Below are positions 6,807 through 12,732 of a stretch of DNA of 12,732 bases, piece by piece. Position numbers and translations under genes: made by a program. Each line of letters opens with the position of its first letter. The stretch's first letter is position 1. The notes beneath the pieces are model-generated. The model did not search any database, was not told the origin of the DNA, and saw nothing but the letters and a program-made list of their open reading frames with translations. The DNA is from Pseudomonadota bacterium (GTDB lineage Bacteria > Pseudomonadota > Gammaproteobacteria > Burkholderiales > Burkholderiaceae): assembly GCA_023441105.1 (NCBI GenBank), contig JAEZQX010000485.1, forward strand, positions 1 through 12,732. Direction: 5' to 3'.

Positions 6807-7499
6807 TTATTGCAGCCGGTAGCGGCCGCTGTTCTGCATGAACAGCTCCCTGCTGCGATGGATGTGTGCCCGCACCGCCCGCTCCAGCGCCTTGGCGTCG
6901 CGGTTGCCGAAGCCGTTCAGGATGGACAGGTTCTCCTCATGCACCTGCGCCGCCCGCTCCGGCATGGATGCCACCAGGGACAAGCCGACGATGTGGATCC
7001 GGTCGTTGATCCCCTGCAGCATCTGGAGCAGCAGGCGATTGCCGCTTGCCTGCGCGATCGCGACGTGAAAGCGGCGCGCGAGCCGGATGGATTCCACCAG
7101 CTTGCCCTTGTCCAATGCCCGCCGCGACTGCGCAAGAAGCGCGTCCAGACGCGCGACATCGCCGTTGCCCACGTTCTCCAGCGCCGCCCGCGCCGCTTCC
7201 ACTTCGAGCGCCTCGCGGACATTGAACAGGTCCAGGACGTCCTGCACCGTCAACGCCCGGACGGTGAATCCCCACCCGCCGAGTCGCTCGACCAGCCCCT
7301 CCTGGGCCAGTCGGCCAAGGGCTTCGCGGATGGGCGTGCGGCTCAGCGATAGCGCCTGCGCCAGTTCCTGCGCCCGCAATGGATGTCCGGGAAGGAATCG
7401 CTGGTCGAGGATTCCCTCCTTGATGTACTCGTAGGCGCGCTCCTGGCTGTCCGGCGCGTTCGACTCGGCGGCGATGACCCACTCCTGCAAGCGCGGCAT
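6807..7499 (-). CDS. GntR-family transcriptional regulator with FCD effector domain (FadR subfamily)
   Basis: A 230-residue DNA-binding regulator. The N-terminal winged helix-turn-helix spans about 18-80, with the recognition region 'LSLSRTPIREALGRLAQEGLVE' giving the classic GntR pattern. The all-helical FCD effector domain covers about 88-222. Three of the usual metal ligands are present: H145 in 'RRFHVAIAQASGN', H187 in 'VHEENLSIL' and H212 in 'AHIHRSRE'. The acidic residue normally four positions before the first histidine is alanine here (A141), so metal or ligand binding may differ. The family usually represses genes for acid or sugar-acid breakdown until an organic acid is bound. The gene lies between the CitE-type and Bug genes, in the same direction, with its own candidate promoter and a perfect palindrome upstream. 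No ribosome site precedes the ATG, which lies about 20 bases from the inferred transcript start. Confidence 0.92.
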   Translation of the reverse strand: MPRLQEWVIAAESNAPDSQERAYEYIKEGILDQRFLPGHPLRAQELAQALSLSRTPIREALGRLAQEGLVERLGGWGFTVRALTVQDVLDLFNVREALEVEAARAALENVGNGDVARLDALLAQSRRALDKGKLVESIRLARRFHVAIAQASGNRLLLQMLQGINDRIHIVGLSLVASMPERAAQVHEENLSILNGFGNRDAKALERAVRAHIHRSRELFMQNSGRYRLQ

Positions 7500-7510
7500 T
7501 TTTGCATTCG

Positions 7511-7524
7511 AATTGAATTCAATT
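7511..7524. promoter_or_regulatory. 14 bp perfect palindrome, candidate GntR operator
   Basis: AATTGAATTCAATT is a perfect inverted repeat. The flanks extend it to 20 bases (7508-7527) with a single mismatched pair. It stands out as very AT-rich in an otherwise GC-rich window. Its centre lies 18 bases upstream of the regulator's start codon, just downstream of a candidate -10 element. FadR-subfamily operators are short AT-rich palindromes of this kind, so self-repression by the adjacent regulator is the natural reading. Binding itself is inferred. Confidence 0.6.
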
Positions 7525-7526
7525 TG

Positions 7527-7555
7527 AGTGTAGCGGAACGAGGCGCCGACCGCAA
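7527..7555 (-). promoter_or_regulatory. Candidate sigma-70-type promoter of the gntR-like gene
   Basis: On the minus strand TTGCGG (7555-7550) and TACACT (7532-7527) are separated by exactly 17 bases, the best spacing for a housekeeping promoter. The -35 matches consensus at only three of six positions and the -10 at four of six. Transcription would start near 7520, inside the palindrome, leaving a short leader before the ATG at 7499. Confidence 0.4.
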
Positions 7556-7578
7556 TTCCGCCGGTGCCTCGTTGCCTT

Positions 7579-7611
7579 CCCCCCGGGGGCCCCTGGTGGC
7601 GGCGTGCCGCC
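7579..7611 (-). terminator. GC-rich inverted repeats after the citE-like gene
   Basis: Immediately after the lyase stop, on the minus strand, GGCGG (7611-7607) pairs with CCGCC (7602-7598) around a 4-base loop. Next comes a self-complementary C5G5 run near 7579-7588. No T tract follows. The stems could end or slow the catabolic transcript before the regulator's own promoter. The call is weak because the sequence is simply very GC-rich here. Confidence 0.25.
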
Positions 7612-7617
7612 CGCGCC

Positions 7618-8460
7618 CTACCCGAGCAGCTTGCGCGCGCGCTCCACCACCGGGTAGTCGATCATCTCGCCGTCGAGCTTGAAGGCGGCGAGCCCCTGCG
7701 CCTCCGCCTCTTCGAAAGCCGCCACCACCTTGCGGGCCCATGCCAGCTCGTCGGCGGTCGCCGCGAAGACTTCGTTCACCACCGCGATCTGGGTCGGATG
7801 GATGCAGGTCTTGCCGGTGTAGCCGAGCGCCCGCGCGCGCAGCGTGGTGGCACGCAGCTCGGCGAGGTTCGGGATATCGGTGAAGGCGGTATCGATGGGC
7901 GCCTCGAGCCCGGCCGCACGCGACGCCCGGGCGATGGCGAAACGGGCCTGGGCGGTGGCACCGCCGGCGTCGTCCATCTCGATGCCCATGTCCGCCGCCA
8001 GGTCCACCGCGCCGAACAACAGGCGGCCGAGCCGCGCGGATGCGGCGGCGATCTCGTCGACCTTCACCAGCCCCCGGGCCGTCTCGACGATGGCCATCAG
8101 GCCGACGCTGCCAGCGGCCATGCCGGATTCGAGCTCCACCTGCGACATCAGCCAGTCGACGGCCTGGATCTCGCTGGCTGATTCCGCCTTCGGCAGGATG
8201 ATGCCGGCGATGCCCGGAATGGTCGTCGCGACCACGTCCCGGTGGCAGAAAGCGGTCGACATGCCGTTGATGCGAACCCAGCATGGCAGCGGCCGCGGCT
8301 GGGCCACGATCTCGGCGAGCCTGGCCCGCGCCGCCGGCTTCTCGGCGATGGCGACGGCATCCTCGAGGTCGACGATGACCGCATCCGCGGCGCTGGCGAA
8401 CGCCTTGTCGATCTTGCGCTCGCTGGTGGCGGGCACGAACAGCAGCGAACGCAGACTCAT
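7618..8460 (-). CDS. CitE/HpcH-type acyl-CoA lyase (malyl-CoA / citramalyl-CoA lyase-like)
   Basis: A 280-residue TIM-barrel lyase of the HpcH/HpaI-CitE family. Recognisable elements are 'SLLFVPATSERKIDKA' (5-20), 'IVDLEDAV' (29-36) and the substrate-binding arginine in 'WVRING' (R63). The two metal ligands are the glutamate in 'IVETARG' (E126) and the aspartate in 'FGAVDLAADMG' (D153). The C-terminal 'GKTCIHPTQI' (216-225) is also typical. Stand-alone proteins of this type cleave 3-hydroxyacyl-CoA esters such as malyl-CoA or citramalyl-CoA to acetyl-CoA plus glyoxylate or pyruvate; no citrate lyase alpha or gamma subunit gene is nearby. The start overlaps the SMP-30 stop as ATGA, with GGAG seven bases upstream, so translation is coupled. 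A CoA-transferase at the head of the same gene run could supply its thioester. The exact acyl-CoA is not readable. Confidence 0.9.
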   Translation of the reverse strand: MSLRSLLFVPATSERKIDKAFASAADAVIVDLEDAVAIAEKPAARARLAEIVAQPRPLPCWVRINGMSTAFCHRDVVATTIPGIAGIILPKAESASEIQAVDWLMSQVELESGMAAGSVGLMAIVETARGLVKVDEIAAASARLGRLLFGAVDLAADMGIEMDDAGGATAQARFAIARASRAAGLEAPIDTAFTDIPNLAELRATTLRARALGYTGKTCIHPTQIAVVNEVFAATADELAWARKVVAAFEEAEAQGLAAFKLDGEMIDYPVVERARKLLG

Positions 8461-9422
8461 CGCGCGGCTCCGCCGACCGGCGCGGCAGTGACGACTGCGC
8501 CCTTGGCCGCATGGGAGTGCATGATGCGGCCCGCCACCGGAACCCGGGCGCGCAGGACCTGGCCGTTGCCGGAGTCGGTGATGTACAGCGTCTTCATGTC
8601 GTCGCCACCGAAGGCGATGTTGGTCACCAGGTCGCTGCCGCAGGAGTTCACCCGGTACAACGGCTCGCCGCGCCGGCTGAAGATCCACACCGCGCCCATG
8701 CCGGGATGCGCCACCACCAGGCCGCCGTCGGCCGTGAGGGCGAGTCCGTCGGGACCGATGCCGCCGGACATCTGGATCATCGTGCCGACCGCGGTCACGC
8801 CGCCATCCGGCATCAAGGCCAGATGCCAGACCGCATTGGCATTGGTCATGCCGACGTAGAGCACCGACTCGTCGAGATTGGTCACCAGGCCGTTGGGATT
8901 GATGCCGGTGGCCAGGATCTTCTCGAGCCGGCCGGCGGCGCTGACCCGGTAGACGCCACCGGTCGGATCGTGATGGCCGGTGCGTCCCTGGTCGGTGAAG
9001 TACATGTCGCCGTTGGCGGCGAAGAACAGGTCGTTCACGCCGCGCAGGTGCTCGGTGTAATGGCGGCCGAGCACCGGCGTGACGGCGCCGGCGACCGGAT
9101 CCACCGCCATGATGCCGTTGCGGTAGTCGGTGACGAAGATCCCGCCGTCGGCACGGATCTTCAGGCCGTTCGGCTCGCCGTCGTACTCGGCGACCAGGGT
9201 GACCTGGCCGGCTGGCGACGCGCGGAAGATCCGCCCGAAGGGGATGTCGGTGAAGTAGAGATTGCCCTCGCGGTCGAAGGACGGGCCCTCGAGGAAGCTG
9301 TGGATCGGCTTGCCGCCGCGGCGGGCGTCGCTCCACGAGGAGTGCCGCACCTGGCGAAACGGCGCGGGCAGTTCGGCGAAGACTTCGGTGGCGATCGGCT
9401 CCGGCTGGGCGTACATGGTCAT
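8457..9422 (-). CDS. SMP-30/gluconolactonase/LRE-family lactonase-like protein
   Basis: A 321-residue six-bladed beta-propeller expected to hydrolyse a sugar or organic-acid lactone with a divalent metal. The blades show as repeated 'G.LYFTD', 'GGIFVTD', 'GDMYFTD' and 'KTLYITD' elements. Likely metal ligands match the SMP-30 pattern: E45 in 'LEGPSFD', N177 in 'GINPNGLV' and D225 in 'GPDGLAL'. N130 in 'GVNDLFF' fits the substrate side. No signal peptide, so it should be cytoplasmic. The ATG at 9422 overlaps the DctP stop as ATGA; another ATG two codons later is possible. At its own end it overlaps the lyase gene by four bases. This tight packing implies that its lactone enters the same pathway as the lyase substrate. 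The last 20 residues are an Ala-rich tail beyond the propeller. Confidence 0.9.
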   Translation of the reverse strand: MTMYAQPEPIATEVFAELPAPFRQVRHSSWSDARRGGKPIHSFLEGPSFDREGNLYFTDIPFGRIFRASPAGQVTLVAEYDGEPNGLKIRADGGIFVTDYRNGIMAVDPVAGAVTPVLGRHYTEHLRGVNDLFFAANGDMYFTDQGRTGHHDPTGGVYRVSAAGRLEKILATGINPNGLVTNLDESVLYVGMTNANAVWHLALMPDGGVTAVGTMIQMSGGIGPDGLALTADGGLVVAHPGMGAVWIFSRRGEPLYRVNSCGSDLVTNIAFGGDDMKTLYITDSGNGQVLRARVPVAGRIMHSHAAKGAVVTAAPVGGAAR

Positions 9423-10408
9423 TGCTCCGCGCGGATGCGGTCCATCATCGCGCCGTACCGGTTGCTGTACTGCTTGTAGACCGGCTCGAGCTTCGCCTGG
9501 AACGGCGCCACGTCCACCGCTTCGACCACCTGCATGCCGTGGCGCTTCATCTCGGCGACGCCCGACGCGTCGGCCTCGTCGACGTACTTGCGATTGGCCG
9601 TGCGCCCGGCCAGTGCTGCCTTGCGCATGATCTCCTGGTCGGCGGCCGGCAGCTTGCCGAGGAACTCCGGGGACATGGTGAACGAGATCGGCGTGAACAC
9701 ATGCCGGGTAAGCGTGACGTTCTTCTGCATCTCCCACATCTTCGCGGAGACCAGGATCGACACCGGGTTCTCCTGCCCATCGATGGTGCCCTGCTGCAAG
9801 CCGGTCAGCACCTCGGTCCACGACATCGGCGTCGGCAGGGCTCCCAGCGCCCGGAACGCCGCGAGGTGCACCGGGTTCTCCATGGTGCGGATCTTCAGCC
9901 CCTTCATGTCCTCGGGCGTACGGATGGAGCGGTTCGCCGAAGTGATGTGGCGAAAGCCGATCTCGCCGAAGGTGAGGCCCACCAGGCCGCGCGCCTTCAT
10001 CTTGGCGATCAGTTCCTGGCCGATGGGGCCGTCGAGAACCTTGCGCGCATGCGCCGAATCGCGGAACAGGAAAGGCATGTCGAGGACCAGCATCTCGGGC
10101 ACGAAGTTGCCGAGCACCGCCGTGCCGTGGATCGCCATCTCGAGGGCGCCGAGCTGCACGCTCTCTACCATCTCGCGCTCTCCCCCGAGCGCACCGTTCG
10201 GGAAGAACTCCGGCTTGTAGCGGCCCGGTGCCAGGCGCTCGAGCTCGTCGGCGAATCCCTTCGCGCCGGCCCCGTGCGGTCCCACCATCGGCGACGGCCA
10301 GCCGATGCGCAGGGTCACCGGATCCGCGGCAAGCGCGGCCGTGGAGAACGCCAGCCCGACACCGAGGGCGATGACCGAGGTGAGGAGGTTCCTGAAGGAC
10401 CTGTTCAT
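9419..10408 (-). CDS. TRAP transporter periplasmic solute-binding protein, DctP type
   Basis: A 329-residue exported binding protein. Residues 1-27 form a signal peptide (basic RNLL start, hydrophobic 8-21, cleavage at or next to ALA 25-27). The mature part has DctP hallmarks: 'FPNGALGGEREMVESVQLGALEM' (69-91), the arginine in 'GLKIRTMENPVH' (R174) that in the family binds the ligand carboxylate, and 'GLQQGTIDGQENP' (203-215). TRAP systems use a sodium or proton gradient to import organic acids. The membrane subunits DctQ and DctM are absent from the window, so it must partner with subunits encoded elsewhere or serve another role. AGGAG lies six to seven bases before the ATG. The gene follows the CoA-transferase by 43 bases and overlaps the lactonase gene, so its ligand is probably the acid or lactone broken down by the operon. 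Confidence 0.93.
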   Translation of the reverse strand: MNRSFRNLLTSVIALGVGLAFSTAALAADPVTLRIGWPSPMVGPHGAGAKGFADELERLAPGRYKPEFFPNGALGGEREMVESVQLGALEMAIHGTAVLGNFVPEMLVLDMPFLFRDSAHARKVLDGPIGQELIAKMKARGLVGLTFGEIGFRHITSANRSIRTPEDMKGLKIRTMENPVHLAAFRALGALPTPMSWTEVLTGLQQGTIDGQENPVSILVSAKMWEMQKNVTLTRHVFTPISFTMSPEFLGKLPAADQEIMRKAALAGRTANRKYVDEADASGVAEMKRHGMQVVEAVDVAPFQAKLEPVYKQYSNRYGAMMDRIRAEQ

Positions 10409-10422
10409 GCTTGTCTCCTGAT

Positions 10423-10436
10423 GCGGGCGGGCCCGC
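10423..10436 (-). promoter_or_regulatory. Small intercistronic hairpin between caiB-like and dctP-like genes
   Basis: GCGGG pairs with CCCGC across a 4-base loop in the 43 bp gap, just upstream of the dctP ribosome site. A stem here could stop RNA decay and let the binding protein be made in excess over the enzymes, as happens in other transporter operons. The stem is short, and chance is a fair alternative in such GC-rich DNA. Confidence 0.3.
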
Positions 10437-10451
10437 GATGATGGAATGGAT

Positions 10452-11702
10452 TCACGCCGGCAGGATGGCGACGGTGCCGTCGCGCGCGAGCGCCACCAGC
10501 TCCTCCTCGCCGACACCGACCGACGCGAGGATCTCGCGGGTGTGCTCGCCAAGCCGGGGGGCCGGCAGCCGGAAGGCGCCGGGCGTGCCCGAGAGCCGCG
10601 GCACGATGTTGTGCATCGGCAGGCTGCCCATGTCTTCATCGGGCAGCTCCACCAGCGCCTGGCGCCCGAGCGGATAGGGATGCGCCATCAGGTCGGCGGC
10701 ATCGCAGACCGGTCCGACGGTGACGCCGACCTCGTCGAACAGGGCCAGGTTCTCCGCCTGGGTCCGACGAGCCATGAACTCGGCGACGATCGCATCGATG
10801 GCGTCGTTGTTCTGCACCCGCGCCGTGTTGGTGGCGAAGCGCGGATCGGCGAGGAGGTCGTCCCGGCCCATGACGTGGAACAGCCGCTCGGCCATCGACT
10901 GCATCGACGCCGACAGGGCGACGAACTTGCCGTCGCTGCAGCGGTAGACGTTGCGCGGCGCGGTGTTGGAGGCCTTGCTGCCGTTGCGCAGCGTCGGCCG
11001 GCCGTTGAGGCGCAGGTTGGCGGCCTCCGGTCCGAGGATGGCGTGGATCGGCTCGAACAGGGACAGGTCGATCACCTGACCCAGCCCGCCGCGCACTTCG
11101 ACCTCGCGCAGGGCGATCATCGTCGCCGAGGCGCCATAGACGCCGCTGATCATGTCGGCCAGCGCCAGCGGCGGCAGCACCGGCTCGCGATCGGGAAAGC
11201 CGTTCATCGCGGCAAAGCCGCTCATCGCCTCGACCAGCGTGCCGAAGCCGGGCTTGTGCGAGAACGGGCCGGTCTGGCCCCAGCCGGACACCCGCACGAT
11301 CACCAGCCGCGGATTGACCGCATGCAGCGCCTGCGGCCCGAGCCCCATCTTCTCGAGCTTGCCGGGCACGAAGTTCTCCACCAGCACGTCGGCCTCCCGC
11401 ACCAGCGACAGCAGCAGTTCGCGGCCGCGGCCGCCGCGGTAGTCGAGCGCCAGGCTGCGCTTGTTGCGGCCGTAGACCTTCCAGTAGGGGGGGACGCCGC
11501 CGACGATCCAGGCGCGCAGGTCGTCGCCCTTGGCGGGCGATTCGACCTTGACGACGTCGGCGCCGAAGTCGGCCAGCACGTGGGTGACGATGTTGCCGGC
11601 CACCAGCCGCGACAGGTCGAGCACGCGCACGTCCTGCAGCGGCCCTGCGGCAGCGGGTGCGTAGTCATGCCGGGCTAGGATCGGGTCGGTCTCGGTCGCC
11701 AT
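10452..11702 (-). CDS. CaiB/BaiF-family (type III) CoA-transferase
   Basis: A 416-residue enzyme, full length for the family (about 400). It would move CoA from a donor such as succinyl-CoA or acetyl-CoA to a free carboxylic acid through an aspartyl-CoA thioester. Family signs in order are 'VRVLDLSRLVAG' (25-36), 'GADVVKVESP' (47-56), 'NKRSLALD' (80-87), 'VLVENFVPG' (107-115) and 'VSGWGQTGPF' (138-147). The likely catalytic aspartate is in 'LALADMISGVYG' (D183). It is the first gene of the minus-strand run and diverges from the LysR gene, a classic target arrangement. No clear ribosome site precedes the ATG. The CitE-type lyase three genes downstream suggests that the product is a hydroxyacyl-CoA. 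Subfamilies include succinyl-CoA:malate, citramalate, itaconate and carnitine transferases, and sequence reading alone does not choose among them. Confidence 0.92.
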   Translation of the reverse strand: MATETDPILARHDYAPAAAGPLQDVRVLDLSRLVAGNIVTHVLADFGADVVKVESPAKGDDLRAWIVGGVPPYWKVYGRNKRSLALDYRGGRGRELLLSLVREADVLVENFVPGKLEKMGLGPQALHAVNPRLVIVRVSGWGQTGPFSHKPGFGTLVEAMSGFAAMNGFPDREPVLPPLALADMISGVYGASATMIALREVEVRGGLGQVIDLSLFEPIHAILGPEAANLRLNGRPTLRNGSKASNTAPRNVYRCSDGKFVALSASMQSMAERLFHVMGRDDLLADPRFATNTARVQNNDAIDAIVAEFMARRTQAENLALFDEVGVTVGPVCDAADLMAHPYPLGRQALVELPDEDMGSLPMHNIVPRLSGTPGAFRLPAPRLGEHTREILASVGVGEEELVALARDGTVAILPA

Positions 11703-11749
11703 CGTCGGGCTGCTGCGCCTCGGTTGTCGGGCCTGGGTCGGAGGCAGGA

Positions 11750-11755
11750 ATCCTA
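11750..11755 (-). promoter_or_regulatory. Candidate -10 element of the caiB-led operon
   Basis: TAGGAT on the minus strand matches TATAAT at four of six positions and lies about 48 bases before the caiB ATG. No good -35 precedes it at normal spacing, as expected for a promoter that needs an activator. From a start near 11743 the LysR box centre is about 66 bases upstream, the usual activator position. The element is weak, so the mapping is inferred. Confidence 0.3.
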
Positions 11756-11793
11756 CTGGCCCGAGCGGCTTGGCCGGAAGAACCGATTTGACC

Positions 11794-11799
11794 TACTAT
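11794..11799 (+). promoter_or_regulatory. Candidate -10 element of the lysR-like gene
   Basis: TACTAT matches the -10 consensus at four of six positions. TTGGCC at 11770-11775 lies 18 bases upstream as a possible -35 (four of six). The resulting start near 11806 would fall inside the LysR box, which fits negative self-regulation. The match is modest. Confidence 0.3.
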
Positions 11800-11801
11800 C
11801 C

Positions 11802-11816
11802 ATGCCTTATCGGCAT
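11802..11816. promoter_or_regulatory. LysR-type regulator binding box (T-N11-A dyad)
   Basis: ATGCC-TTATC-GGCAT is an inverted repeat with five-base arms and a five-base centre. Its inner T (11803) and A (11815) are exactly 11 bases apart, the T-N11-A pattern of LysR-family sites. It lies in the 122 bp divergent spacer, nine bases before the LysR start codon and about 86 bases before the caiB start codon. Position and symmetry together make it the best candidate site for the adjacent regulator. Confidence 0.65.
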
Positions 11817-11824
11817 AGCCCAGG

Positions 11825-12732
11825 ATGGACGCGCGCAGGCTGCGGTACTTCGTGACGGTGGCCCAGCTGGGCAGCTTCTCGGCCGCGGCGCGGCGGCTCC
11901 ATGTCGCCCAGCCGGCGCTGAGCCGGCACGTCAAGTCGCTCGAGACGATGCTCGGCGTGACGCTGCTGACGCGCGATGCGCGCGGCGTACGCCTGACCCA
12001 CGACGGCGAGGAACTGCTGGCCCATGCGGTTCACGTCCTCGAGCAGTTGGACATGCTGCCGCGCCTGGTCGGGCCCAAGAGCCTGCGGGTGGCGGGACGC
12101 GTGGTCGTCGGGCTGCCCACGTCCGCCGGCGCGGTGCTGGCCGTGCCCTTGCTGCGCGCGGCCATCGAGCGCTATCCCAATGTCCGGGTCCACCTGATCG
12201 AGTCGCTGTCCGGCTACCTGCAGGAGTGGATCGAGTCGGGCCGCCTCGACCTGGCGGTGGTGTACGACCCCAAGCCCAATCCGGGCGTGCGCATCGACTC
12301 GATCCTGGTGGAGGATCTGTGGCTGGTGGGAAGTCCGCAGGCCTTGCCGGCCGGCGTCGATGTCATGCCGCTCCAGGAGCTGCCACGCTTTCCGCTCGTC
12401 GTCCCGGGCGCCTCGCATTCCCACCGCCGCCTGCTCGAGGGCGTGGCGCTGGGCCACGGCGTGCGCCTCGACATCCGCGCGGAGGTGGATTCGCTGACGG
12501 TGATCAAGCGCATGGCGGCGGAAGCGGGCGTGTTCGCGATCCTGGCCCATGGCGCGGTCCAGGCCGAGCTGGCCGAGGGCAGATTGCGGGCGGCGCGGCT
12601 GGTCGAGCCGTCGATCAGCCGCTCGGTCGCCCTGGCGTCGTCGTTCTCACGGCGCGACAACCAGGCCTGCCATGCAATCGCCAGGCTGGCGCTCGAGATC
12701 GCCCGCGACGCGGTTGCCGCCGGCATCTGGCG
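11825..12732 (+). CDS. LysR-family transcriptional regulator (open at right edge)
   Basis: The frame runs from the ATG at 11825 to the window edge without a stop, giving about 302 residues. Since LysR proteins are usually about 300, only a few residues are missing. The N-terminal winged helix-turn-helix is at 1-60: 'LRYFVTVAQLGSFSAAARRL' (6-25), then 'VAQPALSRHVKSLE' (27-40) as recognition helix, then 'RGVRLTHDGEELLAHA' (53-68). The effector-binding domain starts at about 90 with 'GRVVVGLPTSAG' and includes 'GRLDLAVVYDP', a form near the nac/cbl and aromatic-acid groups. It should bind a small pathway metabolite and switch the divergent caiB-led operon. A dyad T-N11-A site lies nine bases before its start. 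No good ribosome site is visible. The family is certain; the ligand is unknown. Confidence 0.93.
   Translation, partial: MDARRLRYFVTVAQLGSFSAAARRLHVAQPALSRHVKSLETMLGVTLLTRDARGVRLTHDGEELLAHAVHVLEQLDMLPRLVGPKSLRVAGRVVVGLPTSAGAVLAVPLLRAAIERYPNVRVHLIESLSGYLQEWIESGRLDLAVVYDPKPNPGVRIDSILVEDLWLVGSPQALPAGVDVMPLQELPRFPLVVPGASHSHRRLLEGVALGHGVRLDIRAEVDSLTVIKRMAAEAGVFAILAHGAVQAELAEGRLRAARLVEPSISRSVALASSFSRRDNQACHAIARLALEIARDAVAAGIW

Noticed and set aside
7618..9336. A 572-residue reading of the CitE-like gene with a long N-terminal extension
   Set aside because: The first 290 or so residues are an out-of-frame translation of the lactonase gene. The lyase starts at the ATG at 8460, with GGAG seven bases upstream.
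10446..11678. Plus-strand open frame of 410 codons opposite the CaiB gene
   Set aside because: It mirrors the CoA-transferase almost end to end and has the low-complexity His/Gln/Arg composition of an antisense shadow.

Overview
This 12.7 kb window is high-GC (roughly two thirds GC by eye) bacterial DNA. It is densely coded, uses ATG/GTG starts and many ATGA/GTGA overlaps, and has long antisense open frames typical of high-GC genomes. It carries three solute-binding proteins of three different transporter classes (ABC, TTT/Bug and TRAP) alongside GntR and LysR regulators, CaiB-type CoA-transferase and CitE-type lyase genes. That mix suggests a metabolically versatile proteobacterium of the alpha or beta class (Rhodospirillales, Hyphomicrobiales or Burkholderiales type). 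The sequence alone does not decide between them. I saw no rRNA, tRNA, CRISPR, insertion sequence or phage gene.

Left part, plus strand (1-3827): the tail of a DppD/OppD-type ATPase and a complete DppF/OppF-type ATPase close an oligopeptide/dipeptide/nickel-type ABC operon that starts outside the window. After an 88 bp spacer with two small hairpins and an 11 bp tandem repeat comes a complete three-gene ABC importer of the nitrate/sulfonate/thiamine-precursor (SsuABC/NMT1) type: binding protein, ATPase, permease.

Middle and right part, minus strand (11702 down to 3880): eight genes run in one direction. In transcription order they are a CaiB/BaiF CoA-transferase, a TRAP DctP-type binding protein, an SMP-30 lactonase-like protein, a CitE/HpcH-type lyase, a GntR/FCD regulator with its own candidate promoter and a 14 bp perfect palindrome, a Bug/TctC binding protein, a TauD-type Fe(II)/2-oxoglutarate dioxygenase and a HupE/UreJ-type membrane protein. 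The first four look like one operon. dctP/SMP-30 and SMP-30/citE overlap by 4 bases each. They suggest a catabolic route: import of an organic acid or lactone, lactone opening, CoA activation, and retro-aldol/Claisen cleavage to acetyl-CoA (or a homologue) plus an oxo-acid.

Right edge: a LysR-type regulator (11825 to beyond the window) diverges from the CoA-transferase gene. The 122 bp between them holds a dyad-symmetric T-N11-A LysR box, placed so that one protein could both repress its own gene and activate the catabolic operon.

The most interesting unit is the LysR-controlled CaiB / DctP / SMP-30 / CitE operon with its GntR, Bug and dioxygenase extension. Each family is known, but I do not recognise the combination as a described pathway, and its substrate is open. 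Neither the TRAP nor the TTT binding protein has membrane partners in the window.
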